64,000 nucleotides of DNA from Lithospermum erythrorhizon (Eukaryota; Streptophyta; Magnoliopsida; Boraginales; Boraginaceae): NCBI GenBank assembly GCA_019722365.1, contig JADFUC010002380.1, positions 372,001 through 436,000 of the forward strand. The letters run 5' to 3'. How positions within the stretch are numbered: the stretch's first letter is position 1; each line of letters starts with the position of its first letter. A model generated the notes under the pieces. The model did not search any database, was not told where the DNA came from, and worked only from the letters and a program-made list of their open reading frames with translations. The translations under genes and the position numbers were made by a program. Below are positions 1 to 13,700 of the stretch, piece by piece.

Positions 1-3000
1 AAAATGAATACTTAAAATAATTGAGTAGTAGAATTGTGAATAATTTATCTGTGTCAGTGAGAATTCGTTTTTAATAATAAAAATAAAATAGCATAAGGTG
101 TATTTTTTATTAAAAGAGAAAAATGATATTTTAGCAATAAATAAAATAATTAAACGAGGCATTCTTTTATTAAAAATATGAAAGTAGTATAGTAACAAAA
201 ATTTTAAATCTATTACTATATTGAAAATTTATGGCGATAAAGCGTAACTAAGAACAAAATGATTTATAATATGTCAAAGTATAATTATAAATTTAAGTAA
301 ATGATTAGTACTTTATTATCTTGATTTAAATTTTAAAGTATAATCTTCGTCTGGCAGCGTACATTTCTTAGTATAAAGAAGAGTGAGTATTCGAACTTTG
401 AACGGATATATTAATGTTTTATGTTAGATATAAGAAAAAAAGTCATGTTCGAACTTTAAATGGATATATATGAGGTATAGGTTACTTGATCTTAGAAGCT
501 TCGATAATACTAGGAAATAATTAAATATTGCCATTTTGTCGTGACCCGGACACGCTATAGAAATATATTGTTGTGTCCAAGCACACTGATAATTAAAATA
601 ATCAAAATCTTTTTGGTTATACTACATTATTACTATGAGCATGGGGGGTAAAATAAAAGAGCTCCTCTATTTTCTCGATTGCTAATTTTAGCAAAAACAA
701 AAATGCCTAAACTTCTGAGATGAGCAGTTTGTCAAGTTAGGACACGAGTGAAAGTGAGCTGCAATCAAGAAGGTTGGAAGAATCAATTTTACAAGTATAA
801 AATCATCAACCCACCAAAATCAGAAACTCAGAAGAATTCCAACAACAATTTTTATTGGGTCGTTACAAAATTTGTTGTAGAACAAACTGTTCGAAACAAG
901 TGATCTTTACTTGATTGTTCTGGTCTATCGTGTAGATTCAGCTGACATGTCGTGTGGAAAGCCTCCAGCGATATGCGATGATGATTGGTTATTAATTCAG
1001 CGAGATGTTCGGCGAAAGGGATCTGAGCAAAGTCGAGTATTTGAGCTTTGAATGGATATATATTATGTTCTTGGATCAAGATGCTTAAAAAATAAAATGA
1101 GACTTTATCATTAACCTAGGAAGTAGAGAAAAGAGTGTCCTCACCGTGTGTTCCTCCTTTACCTTTATAATTGCTGAGATATTCACTTCATCCACTTCCA
1201 TTTGATCCACGGAAGAAAAGAACCCTACCAATCATATTCAAATCAATCATTCTAGATTTCAAAAGCGACAAAACTATCTCAATGATTTGGAACATTCCCC
1301 AATCACTGAAATGTACTTAGAATTGATCGAAGGTGATCAAAATATAAAAAGCATGTCATGTGTTTCAAACAACATGGGATTGTACTTCCTTCGCACAGTT
1401 TGATATTACTTAACCAGCATCTGATACATTCTTGTGGTTCGCATGTATAAGTAATTATCTTTGCGCGCATTATTGAATCGACAGGAACTCTGATAAGGTA
1501 AATATTGCGGTTTTTCGCTGACGAGGACCTTGTGATAGAAATATATTGTCGTGTCCAAGTACGACAACGTTCGGTTTTCCTTATACGAGGGGACAAAATC
1601 AACAGCGGTGCTCTACCTGGTCTGCACTCCATTAAAACTTAAAAAACTAAATGCAAGGCAATTCTTGTACAAAGCACCGCATTACCGATTTGCCCAGCGT
1701 TACCGGTTGTATATAATATATTAAAAATTATATTATCACTTTCTCAGTTTCTCCCATTTTTGTCAAGTCCCAAACTTCCCTAGAATCTTGGTCTGCACTC
1801 CAGCTTTATAGACGTACACTTACTAGGACTACTATGTTTAAAACATCTCCTTGACCATTGGTTCTCCTAAACTTTATACTCCTTTCATTTTTAAATCTAA
1901 GAGACTTTTTACTTAAAATATTAGTCGACAATAACACCATTTTGACCAATTTGGTGCAAGGAAAATGAGAAAAATTGATGTTTAAGTCACGAAATTGTTT
2001 TTTTTTTAATTTGCATCCATGCAATTTTTTCAGTCTTTTGTTTTCTTCCACACAAAAAAAAACCTCTGCATTTTGTCGTGAACATTGTACCCCCAATGTA
2101 GTAAGCATTCACAGCTGTAGTCAACAATCCAACACTACTGAAATTCTTACATGATGGAGTATTGAAAACTCTCTCTCACTCTGATTATTGAATAGATCCG
2201 TTGGCTTGTCCGTAGTGAGCCTTGGGCTTGAAGCACTCAAATTTCTTCCCCTTTGGCCTACCAAAGTGCTGTCTTCTGTGAGTTCTGTCGATGTGTGATG
2301 TGTCTACCTTGTGCTTAGAAGCCTCTAGAATTTTCTTGGAGTTTAAAGTATACGTTTGAAAGTGTCATCTTGGGGTTTGAGCTTAGCGTTTGAAAGTGTT
2401 AAATCTTAGAATTTAACGTTTGAGTATACGTTTGAACACCTTAGTCAGGCAGAGGCACTGCGGAATGAATCGAGCTGTTTTGAGTAAGCGTTTGAGCAGA
2501 AACTACAGTGACCAAATCGAGATAGATGAAATAGGAAGAAATGAGATAAATGATGATAAATTTGTATTTGTATGAGGTTTTGTATGGAGTTGCTTGTCGT
2601 ACTCTAAAGTGATAATAGATCAAATGTAAGCCCCGGGCCAGGAACTATTTAAAACGCAGTTGCGTCCGATCCGTCCGAACCTTGGATTTAAGGTTCGGGT
2701 TCATGTTTAAATATCGAACAAGAGCCTATTAAAATGAAGCTTTTAGGTTATTTCCTTGAGCTTTAGATGTGTCCCATAAGGCAGCACTTTTCTAGTGTCA
2801 ATTTTACTTTTTAGTTTTTTTTGAACTTTGTCTATCAATCTATTATGCCATGATCAAGTGTTTGTACTAATCGAGACTTCACTTTCTTGGTCATGATTGA
2901 TTTTATCGATATTTGCTATTGTCGAGCAGGCTGACTAGTGTGATTTATCTGACCAGTTTACATACTATTTTAGATCCCGGTGTATGAGCCGAATAACAAA

Positions 3001-3913
3001 TTTAGATCCCGTTACAAATACTTTATACTCTTGATTCAATCATGCCCAAATGTACAACCACTTAAAAGTTAAAACTCAATTTTTTAGGTTGCGTCAGTTA
3101 TTAGTCCCCTGTCGGTAGGGATGGAAACAATGAATAATCGAGACCGAATCTCCCAGATAGCGTCGTTCAGCCCGACTTAGTTAGATTTTTTCAACCGCAC
3201 CGATATAGTTCAAATAATTTCAAAATCGAAACTTTTTCTTGGTTTAGCCATGTACAATCCTTGCCAGATAATATAATTTTTAATATATTATATATATTTT
3301 ACATAATTAAATTGAGATTTATAATTTTATTTTAACAATTTAGTATCGATCAAAATTAAAAATTTGACGTATTCTTCTGACTATCAATTGGATCCCTAAG
3401 GAGGGTGAGATATATTTGAAATCTTTGGGCAGTGTAGTCACCAACAATATGATTTTGATGCCCAAAGATCGTAATTCTTTATCACCGATCCACAACTATT
3501 ATTCGCAATTGATGACTATTTATTTTGACAAATTATTTCTTATTTGTTGAACGATTGATAAATATGTATTTTGACAAATTGAATGTCCAATTTCGGTATT
3601 TTGACATCTTGAAAAAACGAATAACACCGAGCACTTAGATGTGAAACATGAGGCAGAACAAGCAGAAAGCGGAATTCGCAGAGGCAGAAGCAGCCCAATA
3701 TGTTGCGGTCACAAAAAGTGCACCAGTGCACCCAACCCAGTACTCCTAAAGCAGTATTGCTAATTGCTTTGCAGTGAGGAGTACTATAAGAGCACTCCAT
3801 GCTTATAGCATCCGTGCCTTCAGTCTTCAACACACTGGCCTAGGCATTTCATTACAAGGGCTTGTAATAATACTAGGTTGTCTTTAAACTCCACCATTTT
3901 CTCTCATTACCAA
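1..3913. other. Intergenic repeat debris, no supported gene
   Basis: AT-rich sequence with many short open frames on the minus strand (for example 852-1079, 1303-1632, 1806-2108), none with recognisable protein similarity, a plausible gene structure or a good start context. A 27-nt sequence occurs twice (557-583 and 1535-1561, one internal mismatch plus one near the end), which suggests dispersed repeat remnants. The last few hundred bases must hold the promoter and 5' UTR of the X8 gene that follows. Confidence 0.5.
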
Positions 3914-6185
3914 ATGCTCAAAATGAGGTGGTTTCACTGTCTTCTGTTTCTCCATATGCTCCTTTTAACCGGTAAGAATACCAACATCCCAGGTTATTTT
4001 ACAAAATTTAGTCTTAAAAATTGTACATTTTTGTCTGACAAAATTGTCCCACAATTTAGTCATGTTTCAAGATCTAAACTTTTAATGATTGTTTGCTGTT
4101 TTCTATAGTTTCAGGTCAAGAATCAGTTGAGTTTATCACACTTCATGACACAACTTCAGATGTTTTCAGAGGTTTATCTCACTCTAATGACCCTGTGGCT
4201 TTTTCTTTGCAACATGAGCTTTTGTTGAACATTTCAAGAAATGTTCTTGCTGCTGAAAATTGGGTCAAAACCCATGTTTTATCTCAATATCCTTCAACCA
4301 ATATCACCACCATAGTTGTTGGTCACACACTCCTATGTGACAAAGAAAAAGATGGGAATTTTAATTTGATTTTGCCATCAATCAAGAACATTTTTTACTC
4401 ACTAACTAGATGGGGTTTGCAGAAAGAGATAAAGGTCTCTGCTTCCTTCGGGGAAAGTTGTTTGCATTCAAATTCTGATATTTTCAGAGCTGATTTAACT
4501 GAAACATTAGTGAAGCCAATTTTAAACTTTCTGCAAGAAACTAGCTCAACATATGTTATAAATGCCCCTTCTGAAAATTCTGAATTTTTGGTATATGCCC
4601 ACTCAAATGCCATGAAAAAGCTTGGATTTTTAAGGACCGGAAAGATTAATGTTGTTGTTAATAGGAAATTAGGAGAAAAACCCACAAGCAGGAAGCTTTC
4701 TTTTATTGATAATTCTGATGTTGTTTATCCATACCCTGCAAGGCCAACCCCATTACGCAAAACCCAAGAACCTTCGGGTTCATCTAACCCTGCCTATGCA
4801 GCTAATACCCCTCTGCCACCTCTGGTTGGTAGTGGAGTTTCACCGCCCCCGTTCGCTCGTCCCTTTGCTCCTCACCTCTCTCCTGAGGCGGCTGCACACC
4901 CTGGAACCCCCCACTATGGACCACATTTGCTTCCTTGTGCTCCTTCGCCTTCGCCTTTCCCATCGCCTTCTGATGGCGGTGAAGTGGCGAAACCACCTAG
5001 TGTAGGAGGGGGAAGAGTACATGGAGGTTTATGGTGTGTGGCAAAGCCTAGTGTGCCACCTGAGACATTGCAGGAGGCACTAGATTTTGCTTGTGGAGAA
5101 GGTGGTGCAGATTGTGAGGAGATTCAGCCAAGTGGGAATTGTTATTTTCCAGATACTACTGTTGCCCATGCTTCTTATGCCTTCAATAGTTATTGGCAGA
5201 AGACTAAGTCAAATGGTGGAATTTGTGGATTTGGAGGGACTGCTATGCTTATCAACTCTGATCCAAGTAAGCGTATTACTTGACAGTTTAGTTTTGTTGT
5301 ATTGTTGTAATATTGAGTATCATTGACTCATTGTTCATCTAGATACCTATAATAAGTTTGTCATTATGTTGTCTTAATTTGTTATATTACCTTGTTGCTT
5401 TCATATGATTTACTACTTCATTAGAATAAGTTTGTCATTATGTTGTCTTAATTTGTTTAATACCTTGTTGCTTTCATATGTTTTACTACTTGAATAATGG
5501 TAATTTGAGGGATCTTGCCAGTCAAGAGTTTCTTTAATATCATATCATTAAGACTTAAAAATTCTATCTACCTCGGAACTTTGACTATGTCTATCAGTCT
5601 ATGATTAAATGGTTTATCTTGAGCCATTAAAATTTTGTAATTATCTTTCTACTCCAATTCTTAATAATAGCACTCCATCTCAATGTCGTTTTGGATCCAG
5701 TTTCACACTCTAGTGGAGTATCGTTACTAACGAGTGAAGTGAGAACATCATTGAGTTAAAAATATTGGTTAGTAGCCTGGATTAGCTTTCTCTTTGTTCT
5801 TACTTCTTAATCACTTAATACTTTGCTTGGATTGAAAGTTTACTGAAATTTGATACCTACTTTAAACCAACCCCCTTAATCTTAGGCAGCCTAGTTTCTT
5901 TTATTGAGCTCTTGTTTGGATGACCTTTACTTCTGGATAATACTACAGTCAATAGTATCAATTGTGTTATGTTATCATGTACTTCTTGCCATAATGATTA
6001 ACCTTTTCTTAGAGTTCCCAAAATTACTACCTAGCCTAATTAACAACCAGTAGATTGTCATCTCCATTCTACATGCATTCTTAAATTTTAGAGAGATGGG
6101 AAGGAGTGATTAATAAGAGGATCTAATTACTTATTAATCCCTTTTGCAAGTTATCGCCATTGTCGCTTCGATCTTGCTTAAATAG
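3914..6185 (+). CDS. GH17-like/X8 (CBM43) secreted protein, probable callose-binding type
   Basis: Exons 3914-3971, 4115-5266 and 6151-6185 (414 aa); ATG 3923 is an equally good in-frame start. Residues 4-20 form a signal peptide. Residues 20-200 resemble the N-terminal half of glycoside hydrolase family 17 (WVKTHVLSQYPSTNIT, then a degenerate VGNE-like VGHTLL), but the half carrying the catalytic glutamates is absent, so hydrolysis is unlikely. A Pro-rich linker (about 230-315) leads to an X8/CBM43 domain from about residue 326 (WCVAKPSVP, ACGEGGADC, GNCYFP, YAFNSYWQ, CGFGGTAML). Family members bind callose at the wall or plasmodesmata. Oddity: the strict GT-AG junction at 6150/6151 gives the tail IIAIVASILLK, whereas one base earlier the frame reads SYRHCRFDLA, the expected end of X8 with its last conserved Cys. 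The acceptor seems to have slipped by one base. Family call is firm; whether the tail is functional is open. Confidence 0.82.
5351..5498 (+). repeat. 74-bp tandem duplication in intron 2 of the X8 gene
   Basis: Two near-identical copies, 5351-5424 and 5425-5498, both starting aataagtttgtcattatg. They differ by a few substitutions and a small indel, so the duplication is fairly recent. No coding content. Confidence 0.85.
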
Positions 6186-7639
6186 TTGATGTAATATCTG
6201 GGAGGAATTGCACATGGTTCTTTGCTCAAATATGGAATTGGCATTGCCAGTTGAAGGTGGAATATGTCTTCTCTTATCTGGACTGTTATTTTTTGTCTGT
6301 TTTACCTCTTCTGGTTAACTAGTATTGGGCAATAAGTCCTCCCTCCAGACGTTATATTATTATTAGTTTTGTATAAATTCATCTTGCTCTTGTTTGAGTG
6401 CAAGAACCATCAATGCAACATTAGTCAAAGTTCAAAGCTACCCTTTATGAACAACTACACAAGGTAAAGGTAAATGCAAGAATAAAGTAAGCCGAGTAGC
6501 GACTGCAGCTCATCCGTTACAAAAGAATAAAACAGAAGGAGAGATACATTCACCTTAGTAGAGGAATGTGTGTTTTATTTCCTCCTCACCTTTCTCAACA
6601 CTTCATAATTAACCAAACAAATTGCACTTGTCAAACAAACCTATAAAATTCAAATACACACATTCCTATATCAAGAAACAAAATACGTAAACAAATCAAT
6701 CATTTCAAGAAAAGTATAAATAACCTTTTCAAAATTACCATTTAACCGAGAATTGGTCAATACAAACATTCAATAGCGCTGCTCAAATTCCTCAAAATGA
6801 CACATAACGCTATTAATTTTGATCTTTTAAATGTCTTAATTAGTAATTATTGTTTAAATTTTTAATGGTCTTTAATAAGTATTTAGTTTACGTCTTAAAT
6901 CCAGTTTAAATAATAGATGATTGTTTAGATGAAAAATGTTTTATTAAGGAATTATGAAAATGCTATATTGAGATTGTAAAAAATTATATTGAAAATGTAA
7001 AAAATTACATTGGAATTGTAAAAAGGTACATTGAAATTATGTAATCAATAATTGTGAAAAGTAAAAAATTTAGACAATCATCTATTTTTAGGTAAATACA
7101 GTATCATTCCTTTGAGGTTGAATGATTTTAATTTGAATATATCATAACCTAGTTGAATTTAGGTAAATTCATTTCACAGGTAAATAATTTTTAGAATACA
7201 GGCAAAATAAATGAGGATGTTAATTTCGATTTACTAGATTAGATTACAAAATGACGGAAAAATTAAAGTTTCATTTAAAGAGCATATAATCACTACGCTA
7301 CAAAAATGATTGATATTTTTACATATCGAAGTGGAGATTTAACCATCAATATTATTATTATTCTAATAAATATAAAATTTATAACATTAAATTCATCTTT
7401 TAATATTTTTTATAATTGTTGAAAATATAATTTAGTGGGAGTATGATATCTTGCATAAATTAGAGAGATAAAGTAGAAGCCCAATCGAAGCAGGGGCTAA
7501 AAGAGAACAGTCAACCCATTTTTGGGAAACGGCAGATACAGAAATCCATAAGTAGCGGGAAAATTGACAACATGCAAATTTGATTAATTTCTACAAAAAA
7601 CGCTGCTTTGGTTGTTTATAATTATATTAGGGCTTTAAC
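6186..7639. other. Intergenic region, nothing recognised
   Basis: AT-rich, with several short runs of the type 'attgaaaatgtaaaaaattacattg' between about 6960 and 7040 that look like repeat remnants. The final 100-150 bases should carry the promoter and 5' UTR of the QNG1 gene. No ORF or RNA gene can be supported. Confidence 0.4.
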
Positions 7640-10600
7640 ATGGAACAAGTTAGGTCTACCTCTGCGTGGGTCGCCTCTAATGCTTCTCATGTCACTATTG
7701 ACTATGCAGGTTTTCAACAAAATTTCCACTTCTTCTTTTTTTCTAACTAAATTTCTAATCTATTCATCCCACCAAGCTCGTTTATTTAAACAATCAACAA
7801 ATTTACAGACAATCATCATGAATTTGTTTTGATAAACTAGGTGCAGTAAAACTTGAGAAAATGGGTTATGCATATAATGTGAATATTCTTGATTTTTTTA
7901 GGGTGTGTATGTATATATTGATTGCTTGTGTATATAAATTTGGTATAGGAATTGAGAAGGTTGCAGAGAATATGAAGGATTCAATACCGAAAGTGGAATG
8001 GGATTTTGAAGGGATACATTATTTTGATAATGGTCCTCTCAGTGTTCAGTACTTATTTGTTTTGGATGCCATGAATTTCTGTTTTTGGCCTGGTATGTTT
8101 TTTCTACCCTTTTCTTCTTTCTCTGTTTTCCATTACTATTTACTGGATCACTATTTCATACTCCCTATATCCCCAAAAGATTGTTCAGTTTAGTTTTCAA
8201 AACTGGACAATCTTTTTGGGATACAACGAGTATTGTTTATTTGGGTTGTTACAAAAATGTGTAGTCAGAGGTTGGATTTTTTTACCTGATATGTTCAGAA
8301 TAAAAGGTTGAATATTTTTTGATTTTGCCATTATGATCAGAGAAAAAGGTTGGATCCTTTTTGCTGGATCCATCTTTTACTAAATCTGTAGTGATTGCTT
8401 TCAGCGCAATATCGTGTGAGAATGCCTTCTCTGCTATATCACGAATAGTATCCAACCACATATAATCATACTTATATATAAGAACATATGTATAAACATT
8501 AATAAGGCTACTCAATGAACAACTACCCCACATGCATTCTCTGCTATATTTCGTTGTCCAGGTGAATGGGGTCGTGGTAAAAAAATTAAAAATAAATTTA
8601 GTTGAGAAATTGATAAAAATATAAATAGTTTTTCTTTGCTACTATGAGTAAACGTGGATTACTTTTGCTATGTCAAAATTAAAAATTATCTTTTGTACAT
8701 AGATGTACCATGTTACCACATATAATTCAGCCTGCTTCTCTGGAAGATGTAGAACGAAAATTATTATTATTTGATTATTTTGATCTTGTTTTTTGAAAAG
8801 TAAATATCTCATAAAATAATTTCAATTGGTACTGTTGTTTCAAACAGACAATGATTTGAGTTATGATCATTTGGCATCTGGTCTGAAGGCAGCTCTTGAA
8901 GCTGACAAGTCTGCATTTGATGCTGATCGGCTGCAGAAGTATACTGGTAATCTAATTTTCTCTTGAAATTGTTCTGTTTTGGCATGCAAATGCAATCATA
9001 CTTGTTTACTTATCGGTCTGCATTAACTTTTTTTTTGCCTGAGTACTCTGTTTGTGTTTGATATGTATACAAACAATTGCTCTGCGGATCATACCTGTAG
9101 ATAGAGTGCTATTTGGCAGTTTTACATACTTTTTGTAAAATTAGAGCTGATAAAACTTTTGTAGCTTAACGTTGATCTAGTTTAAAGTTGTAGGGCTTAA
9201 CATACCATTTGATTTTTCCTAATTTCTTATTTTTTGAAACTATATGCTGCCCCTAACCTCTCACTCTACGATTCCAATCATGCTTTATTAATCCGAGGAA
9301 AGGTGATTCAATACTCTTCTTATTTCCTCAGGCTAAACAAAAACATGATCTTTTGTGCTACATCAGAATGGGTGTTGTTTAGTATGTAATTGTCTTCTAC
9401 TTGAAATACCACTTTAAGGAATTAATACTCCGTAGTTGTCAAGGATGTAGCTGCAACAGAGAAGCTCCTTAAACACCCTAGTCATCATTCTTGAATGGTT
9501 TTGCTTGCATTTAACTCTCATTGGGGTTCAATAAAGTGATTGACTCTGTTATCAGGTCCTGAATTGCGCAAACTGCTAAAGTGGCCAAGGCCACTTCCTT
9601 TGGAGGATGAGCGAGTTCGTCTACTGCATGAGGTACATTATATGGCCTGTTATTTTGCGACCTTCTGTAAGTCATATATGTAGCACTATATTGCCGGCTA
9701 GTCGGTCAACAATTGAACTTCTGCAAAAAAAAAAACTTATTAGGTTGGGAGCGAGTTGGAGAGGAGCTTTGATGGGAAGGCATCTAATCTTGTTAAGTCT
9801 GGTGGGAAATCAGCAGCCAGGCTAGTGGATCTGATCACAAGTCACTTTCCTGGTATTGGAAGATTTATAGTCATTTGAATTTCTGATATATCATTTTGGA
9901 AGTATCAGAACTATCAACGTATTTGCCAAACTGCATTATTTAATGTCACAGGGTTCCGTGACCACACAATGTACAAGGGGCACCAGGTTTTTTTGTACAA
10001 AAGAGCACAGATATTTGTTGCAGACCTATGGGGTGCATTTAAGGGTCAAGACTATGGCGAGTTCAATGACATAAGCTCAATCACAATGTTTGCTGATTAT
10101 ATTGTTCCAGCCGTGCTTGAGCAACTCGGAGTTTTGAGATATAGTCCTTGTCTTTCCAACCTTATCGAGTCCAAAAGTGAAATTTGTTCCGGCAGTGAAG
10201 AGGAGGTAGAACTACGGGCATGTTGTGTATATGCTGTGGAAAAGATTAGGGATCTGGTCACTAAGATAAGTGGCAAGCAGGTCAGTAACCTAATCAGCCT
10301 ACTTAGTTGCGTCCTTTTATTCTCCAGTTTCATTTTATGGATATTGGCTCCATTATCAAGCAATCATTCTGTATATATTAATTGATATTACTATATGGAG
10401 CATTATTTATCCTTTCTCCATTGTCAAAATGGCTCATTACACATTTATACTACCTATGCTTCTTCTTTGAAATAGTAGATAGTTTTTGCACTCCACTCTT
10501 GGTCATATTGGCAACTTGTGATCAAGGTAAGGCTGCATACTATCTAACCTCCCTGGCTCCCTTACCTTGCTCATACAAGAGATTATTAAAAGACATTGGG

Positions 10601-10793
10601 ACATGTTGAGCATTATTTATCCTGTTATCACTTGGTACATATTGATATTAGCATTATTTCCTTGAAGAAATACCTGACAGTTTTTCTCTTCCATTTCCAG
10701 GTTTTAAGTGTGGAACTGGATCTATGGTTATGGTCTTTTGGTATAGTATGCCCATCTCTTCAACACCATCGAACATTATCTATATACTACTAA
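7640..10793 (+). CDS. QNG1: Queuosine 5'-phosphate N-glycosylase/hydrolase (queuosine salvage, DUF2419)
   Basis: Seven exons: 7640-7709, 7949-8092, 8848-8946, 9556-9632, 9744-9852, 9952-10280 and 10701-10793 give 306 aa with every junction in frame at GT-AG sites. The family releases queuine from queuosine 5'-phosphate so that the base can be reinserted into tRNA; plants, like animals, only salvage queuine. Diagnostic blocks are visible: WDFEGIHYFDNGPLSVQYLF followed by VLDAMNFCFWP (exon 2), DHTMYKGHQVFLYKRAQI and the FNDISSITMFADYIVPAVL stretch (exon 6), and the terminal VELDLWLWSFG (exon 7). Length is slightly below the human homologue (about 340 aa), and no lesion is seen. The start is the first ATG compatible with exon 1 (MEQVRSTSAWVASNASHV). 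Intron 2 holds a short MITE. Probably cytosolic: no targeting peptide is evident. The family call is secure. Confidence 0.93.
8159..8232. mobile_element. Short Stowaway-like MITE in QNG1 intron 2
   Basis: A 74-bp near-perfect inverted repeat running from tactccctatatcccc to gggatacaacgagta, with inner arms aaaagattgttcagttt / aaactggacaatctttt. It is flanked by TA, as expected for Stowaway/mariner-type MITEs. Related ends (cccaaaaagattgtcca) occur elsewhere in the window. Confidence 0.65.
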
Positions 10794-13700
10794 GTGGTGG
10801 CCAGGATTGGTCTTCTTGTAGGTTATATATGCTCTCTATTTTGTTTGAAGAATGTGGAGAAGATAGTGTTTGTGATCTTGATCTCAAATTTGAGGTTATG
10901 CATAACTTTTCACAATCTTTTGACCTCAGTGTTATTTACTAATCTTCAATCTGAATTATTGTCTGATGTGGTTTTCCGTAACATTTAATTTGTGTTAGAT
11001 TATTTTAATATTATAACTATATTTATGGTCCACATAATATGAAAAGTCTAATTCTAATATTAAGGAAGGAAGTATATATTTTCAAGACATGACAAAAGAG
11101 GTTTAGTTTGATGGTCATTAAATATTAAAAATTAAAGTTTAGTGGATGTTAATTCTAGCAATCTATTTCTCTTATTAATCTTAGTTAAGACGCAATAAGG
11201 GTGGATTTTAGTCGTGTTAGACTTTCGAGTTTAATATAACTACTATCTAAAGGGTCAATGCTGTATATTTACACAATAATAAAAAGATAAATAAACGACT
11301 CTAATTTTCTAAGAGGAGAAGAGATAAAAGTAAAAATTATAGGTTGTCTATCTTAATCAAACATATATTATGTATCAAGGTATGTTAAATTAAAGTTCCT
11401 ATATGATTAGAGTATATAGAATTTGAATTTGTATATTTATGTTTAAATTCATATATGATTAGATTATAAAGAACTTCAAATTATACTTAACCAAACTGCC
11501 TCATCAAGCTATTGAATCTAAAGGCCAACTCGACGTTCGCCTCTCCTTAAATCAAGCCGATATTCGAGGCTCAACTAACCCGAACCGAGCCAAACCGAGC
11601 GAGCATCTCCGTTTAGCACAGCTCATCCACAATTCTAATCACAAGTCAAAACCAATTGATCCCTAATAGATATTACAACCCTTTTCTACATGTTAAAATA
11701 AACTACTTGAATTGAATTATCTTAAAATATCAAACAATGTTGGAATAATGTCCGAAAAGGACCAACCTTTTGTCCTAATTGACTACAAAATCTACCTTGT
11801 TGATTCATTAATCTAAGTTGTTGATCTTTCTGTTTCTTCCCAACTAGGCAACTATCCAATAAATTTAGCATTACCCATTGGCCATTGGTTGGAAACCTTT
11901 AATCCACTGGTCAATCGTCAGAGTAGTCACATTGTCAGTTGATTTCCTAATTATTTAAGGTACGAGTAATACTTTATCAACTCAGCATATTTGGTGTGCG
12001 AATCCTACCAATTATGGCTACTCTTGATTCTAGCCATGAAATTCATCGCCCAACAACATCAAAACAGACCCTCACAACATCCTATACAATTTTTGTCTGA
12101 AAATTGGTAGAATAACATCTGATGAAAATATTAAGGCTGAGTTTGGATGAGGACTGAGGAGGGTGTGATAACAACGTAACACGATACTATTATTTTAGGT
12201 AGAATAACGAAGATTCTTATGTTTGTTAAAATATTTAATCATGGAAATCGCTTTGGTGAACTTAGACCGTTCGAATGTTCGTTGTAAGGGGCCAGCTTTG
12301 TCATTCGTCGTCTTTTGTCTGTGAAGTTAGTTGAACACTAAAATAATCATTAACTTCTTTAAAATATATTTGTATTCATTATCTTTTCTCATGTACCGGA
12401 GCTAATTGGCGGTTCTTTCTGAAGCTATCGATTAATTTCGATTAGATCCTTGTGTATAACACTTACTGTGTGGTCGCTATCTGTTTTTATTACCATCTTT
12501 TCTTTTCATCGTGATCGCAGAACATAAATGTATAATGTCCCCTATTTTGAAGTGTAGTGATTAAGGAAGTTTCGATGAAGAATGAAAATAATTCGTTCGT
12601 CCACTTTAAATTGATATTACGGTATGTATATTATTTCCCACTTTATCCCTAACGTTAAGCTAAGTATAAAGCGTTCAAAATAATTTCTGTAATTAAAATA
12701 AACTCACTCATGCGATTTAACTTGCTTTTAATGCCCATACCTGCACTGGCATCAATTTTGATTATAGCAAAAACAAATTTGAACAACACATTCCGTTGAG
12801 CATGGGAGCGAGAGTGCAGGAATCCTTGGCCTGCTTCGAACCCCCTCTCTCGCGATGGGGTCCGCCCGAGGGTTATCGGGACCTCGGCTTTTGCAATTTT
12901 GATTCAATGAGAAAAATTGGATGCTTGATTTGACAAAATTGGGTGGTCCGACCCAAGCCAAAATAATTTAAGAGATCTAAGAACAATTAAAAGGGCGAAA
13001 AAATAAGTTTTGAGGGACAAAATTAATAATTGGAAGGAAAATTTGTAGAAATATGACTATATTACACTCATAAAATCTGATTGCTTGATCGTTTAACAAA
13101 AATTCTAACTTCGTTATAAGTGATCGTTCGTTTCTGAATCTGTTTTTGTATTGAAATTTGTATTGTCTCTTAACATTATTTATCTATTGATTGATATCCT
13201 TTTTATCTCATTGAAAAAGCGATTAATGATTTTTCTTAAAAATATTTCTTTTACAGCGATCAAATAAATGGAGACGGAGAGAGTATTAAATAACCAAAAG
13301 AAAAGTAACATGAAGTATGCTAAAAATAATAAAATCAAATAGAAACATCAAAAATATTGCGGCACAGAAATTGTTTGCCTCGTGAATCAAACTAAAATCC
13401 CTTCTATGAAATTCCAAAGTGAATACCATATGAGACAAACTTTTGGGTGGTCGCATTGCATATAAGGGCCATTATAATCTATCGATAGTTGTAGGGGTAA
13501 GAGGTAGGTGGTGGGGTGGTTCTGGGGAGAAGAAGGAAAGAGTGATGGTGATGAAAGTTTAGGGGGAAAGAGGTAGGGTGGAATGTGTCAAAGAAGAAAT
13601 AGATGAGATTTTATTTTAATTTTGTAAACTATCTTAAATGTGTCCCTTATACTTTAGTTTACTATTATAGGTAAATTAGTCATTTATAGGTGTAGAGGCC

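Noticed and set aside
2200..2345. Minus-strand open stretch resembling a basic, zinc-knuckle-like tail (KKFECFKPKAHYGQA)
   Set aside because: Only one Cys remains of a CCHC pattern and there is no start or flanking gag-like sequence; too weak to call a retroelement.
3540..3833. 97-codon Cys-rich minus-strand ORF
   Set aside because: Lies in the promoter of the X8 gene; no signal peptide order or known cysteine pattern, so treated as chance.
4395..4685. 96-codon minus-strand ORF and other frames within the X8, RLK and MAKR-like genes
   Set aside because: Antisense or out-of-frame shadows of well-supported coding exons.
12752..12961. 69-codon minus-strand ORF in a GC-rich patch
   Set aside because: No similarity, no start context, and the composition matches transposon-type islands rather than the genes around it.
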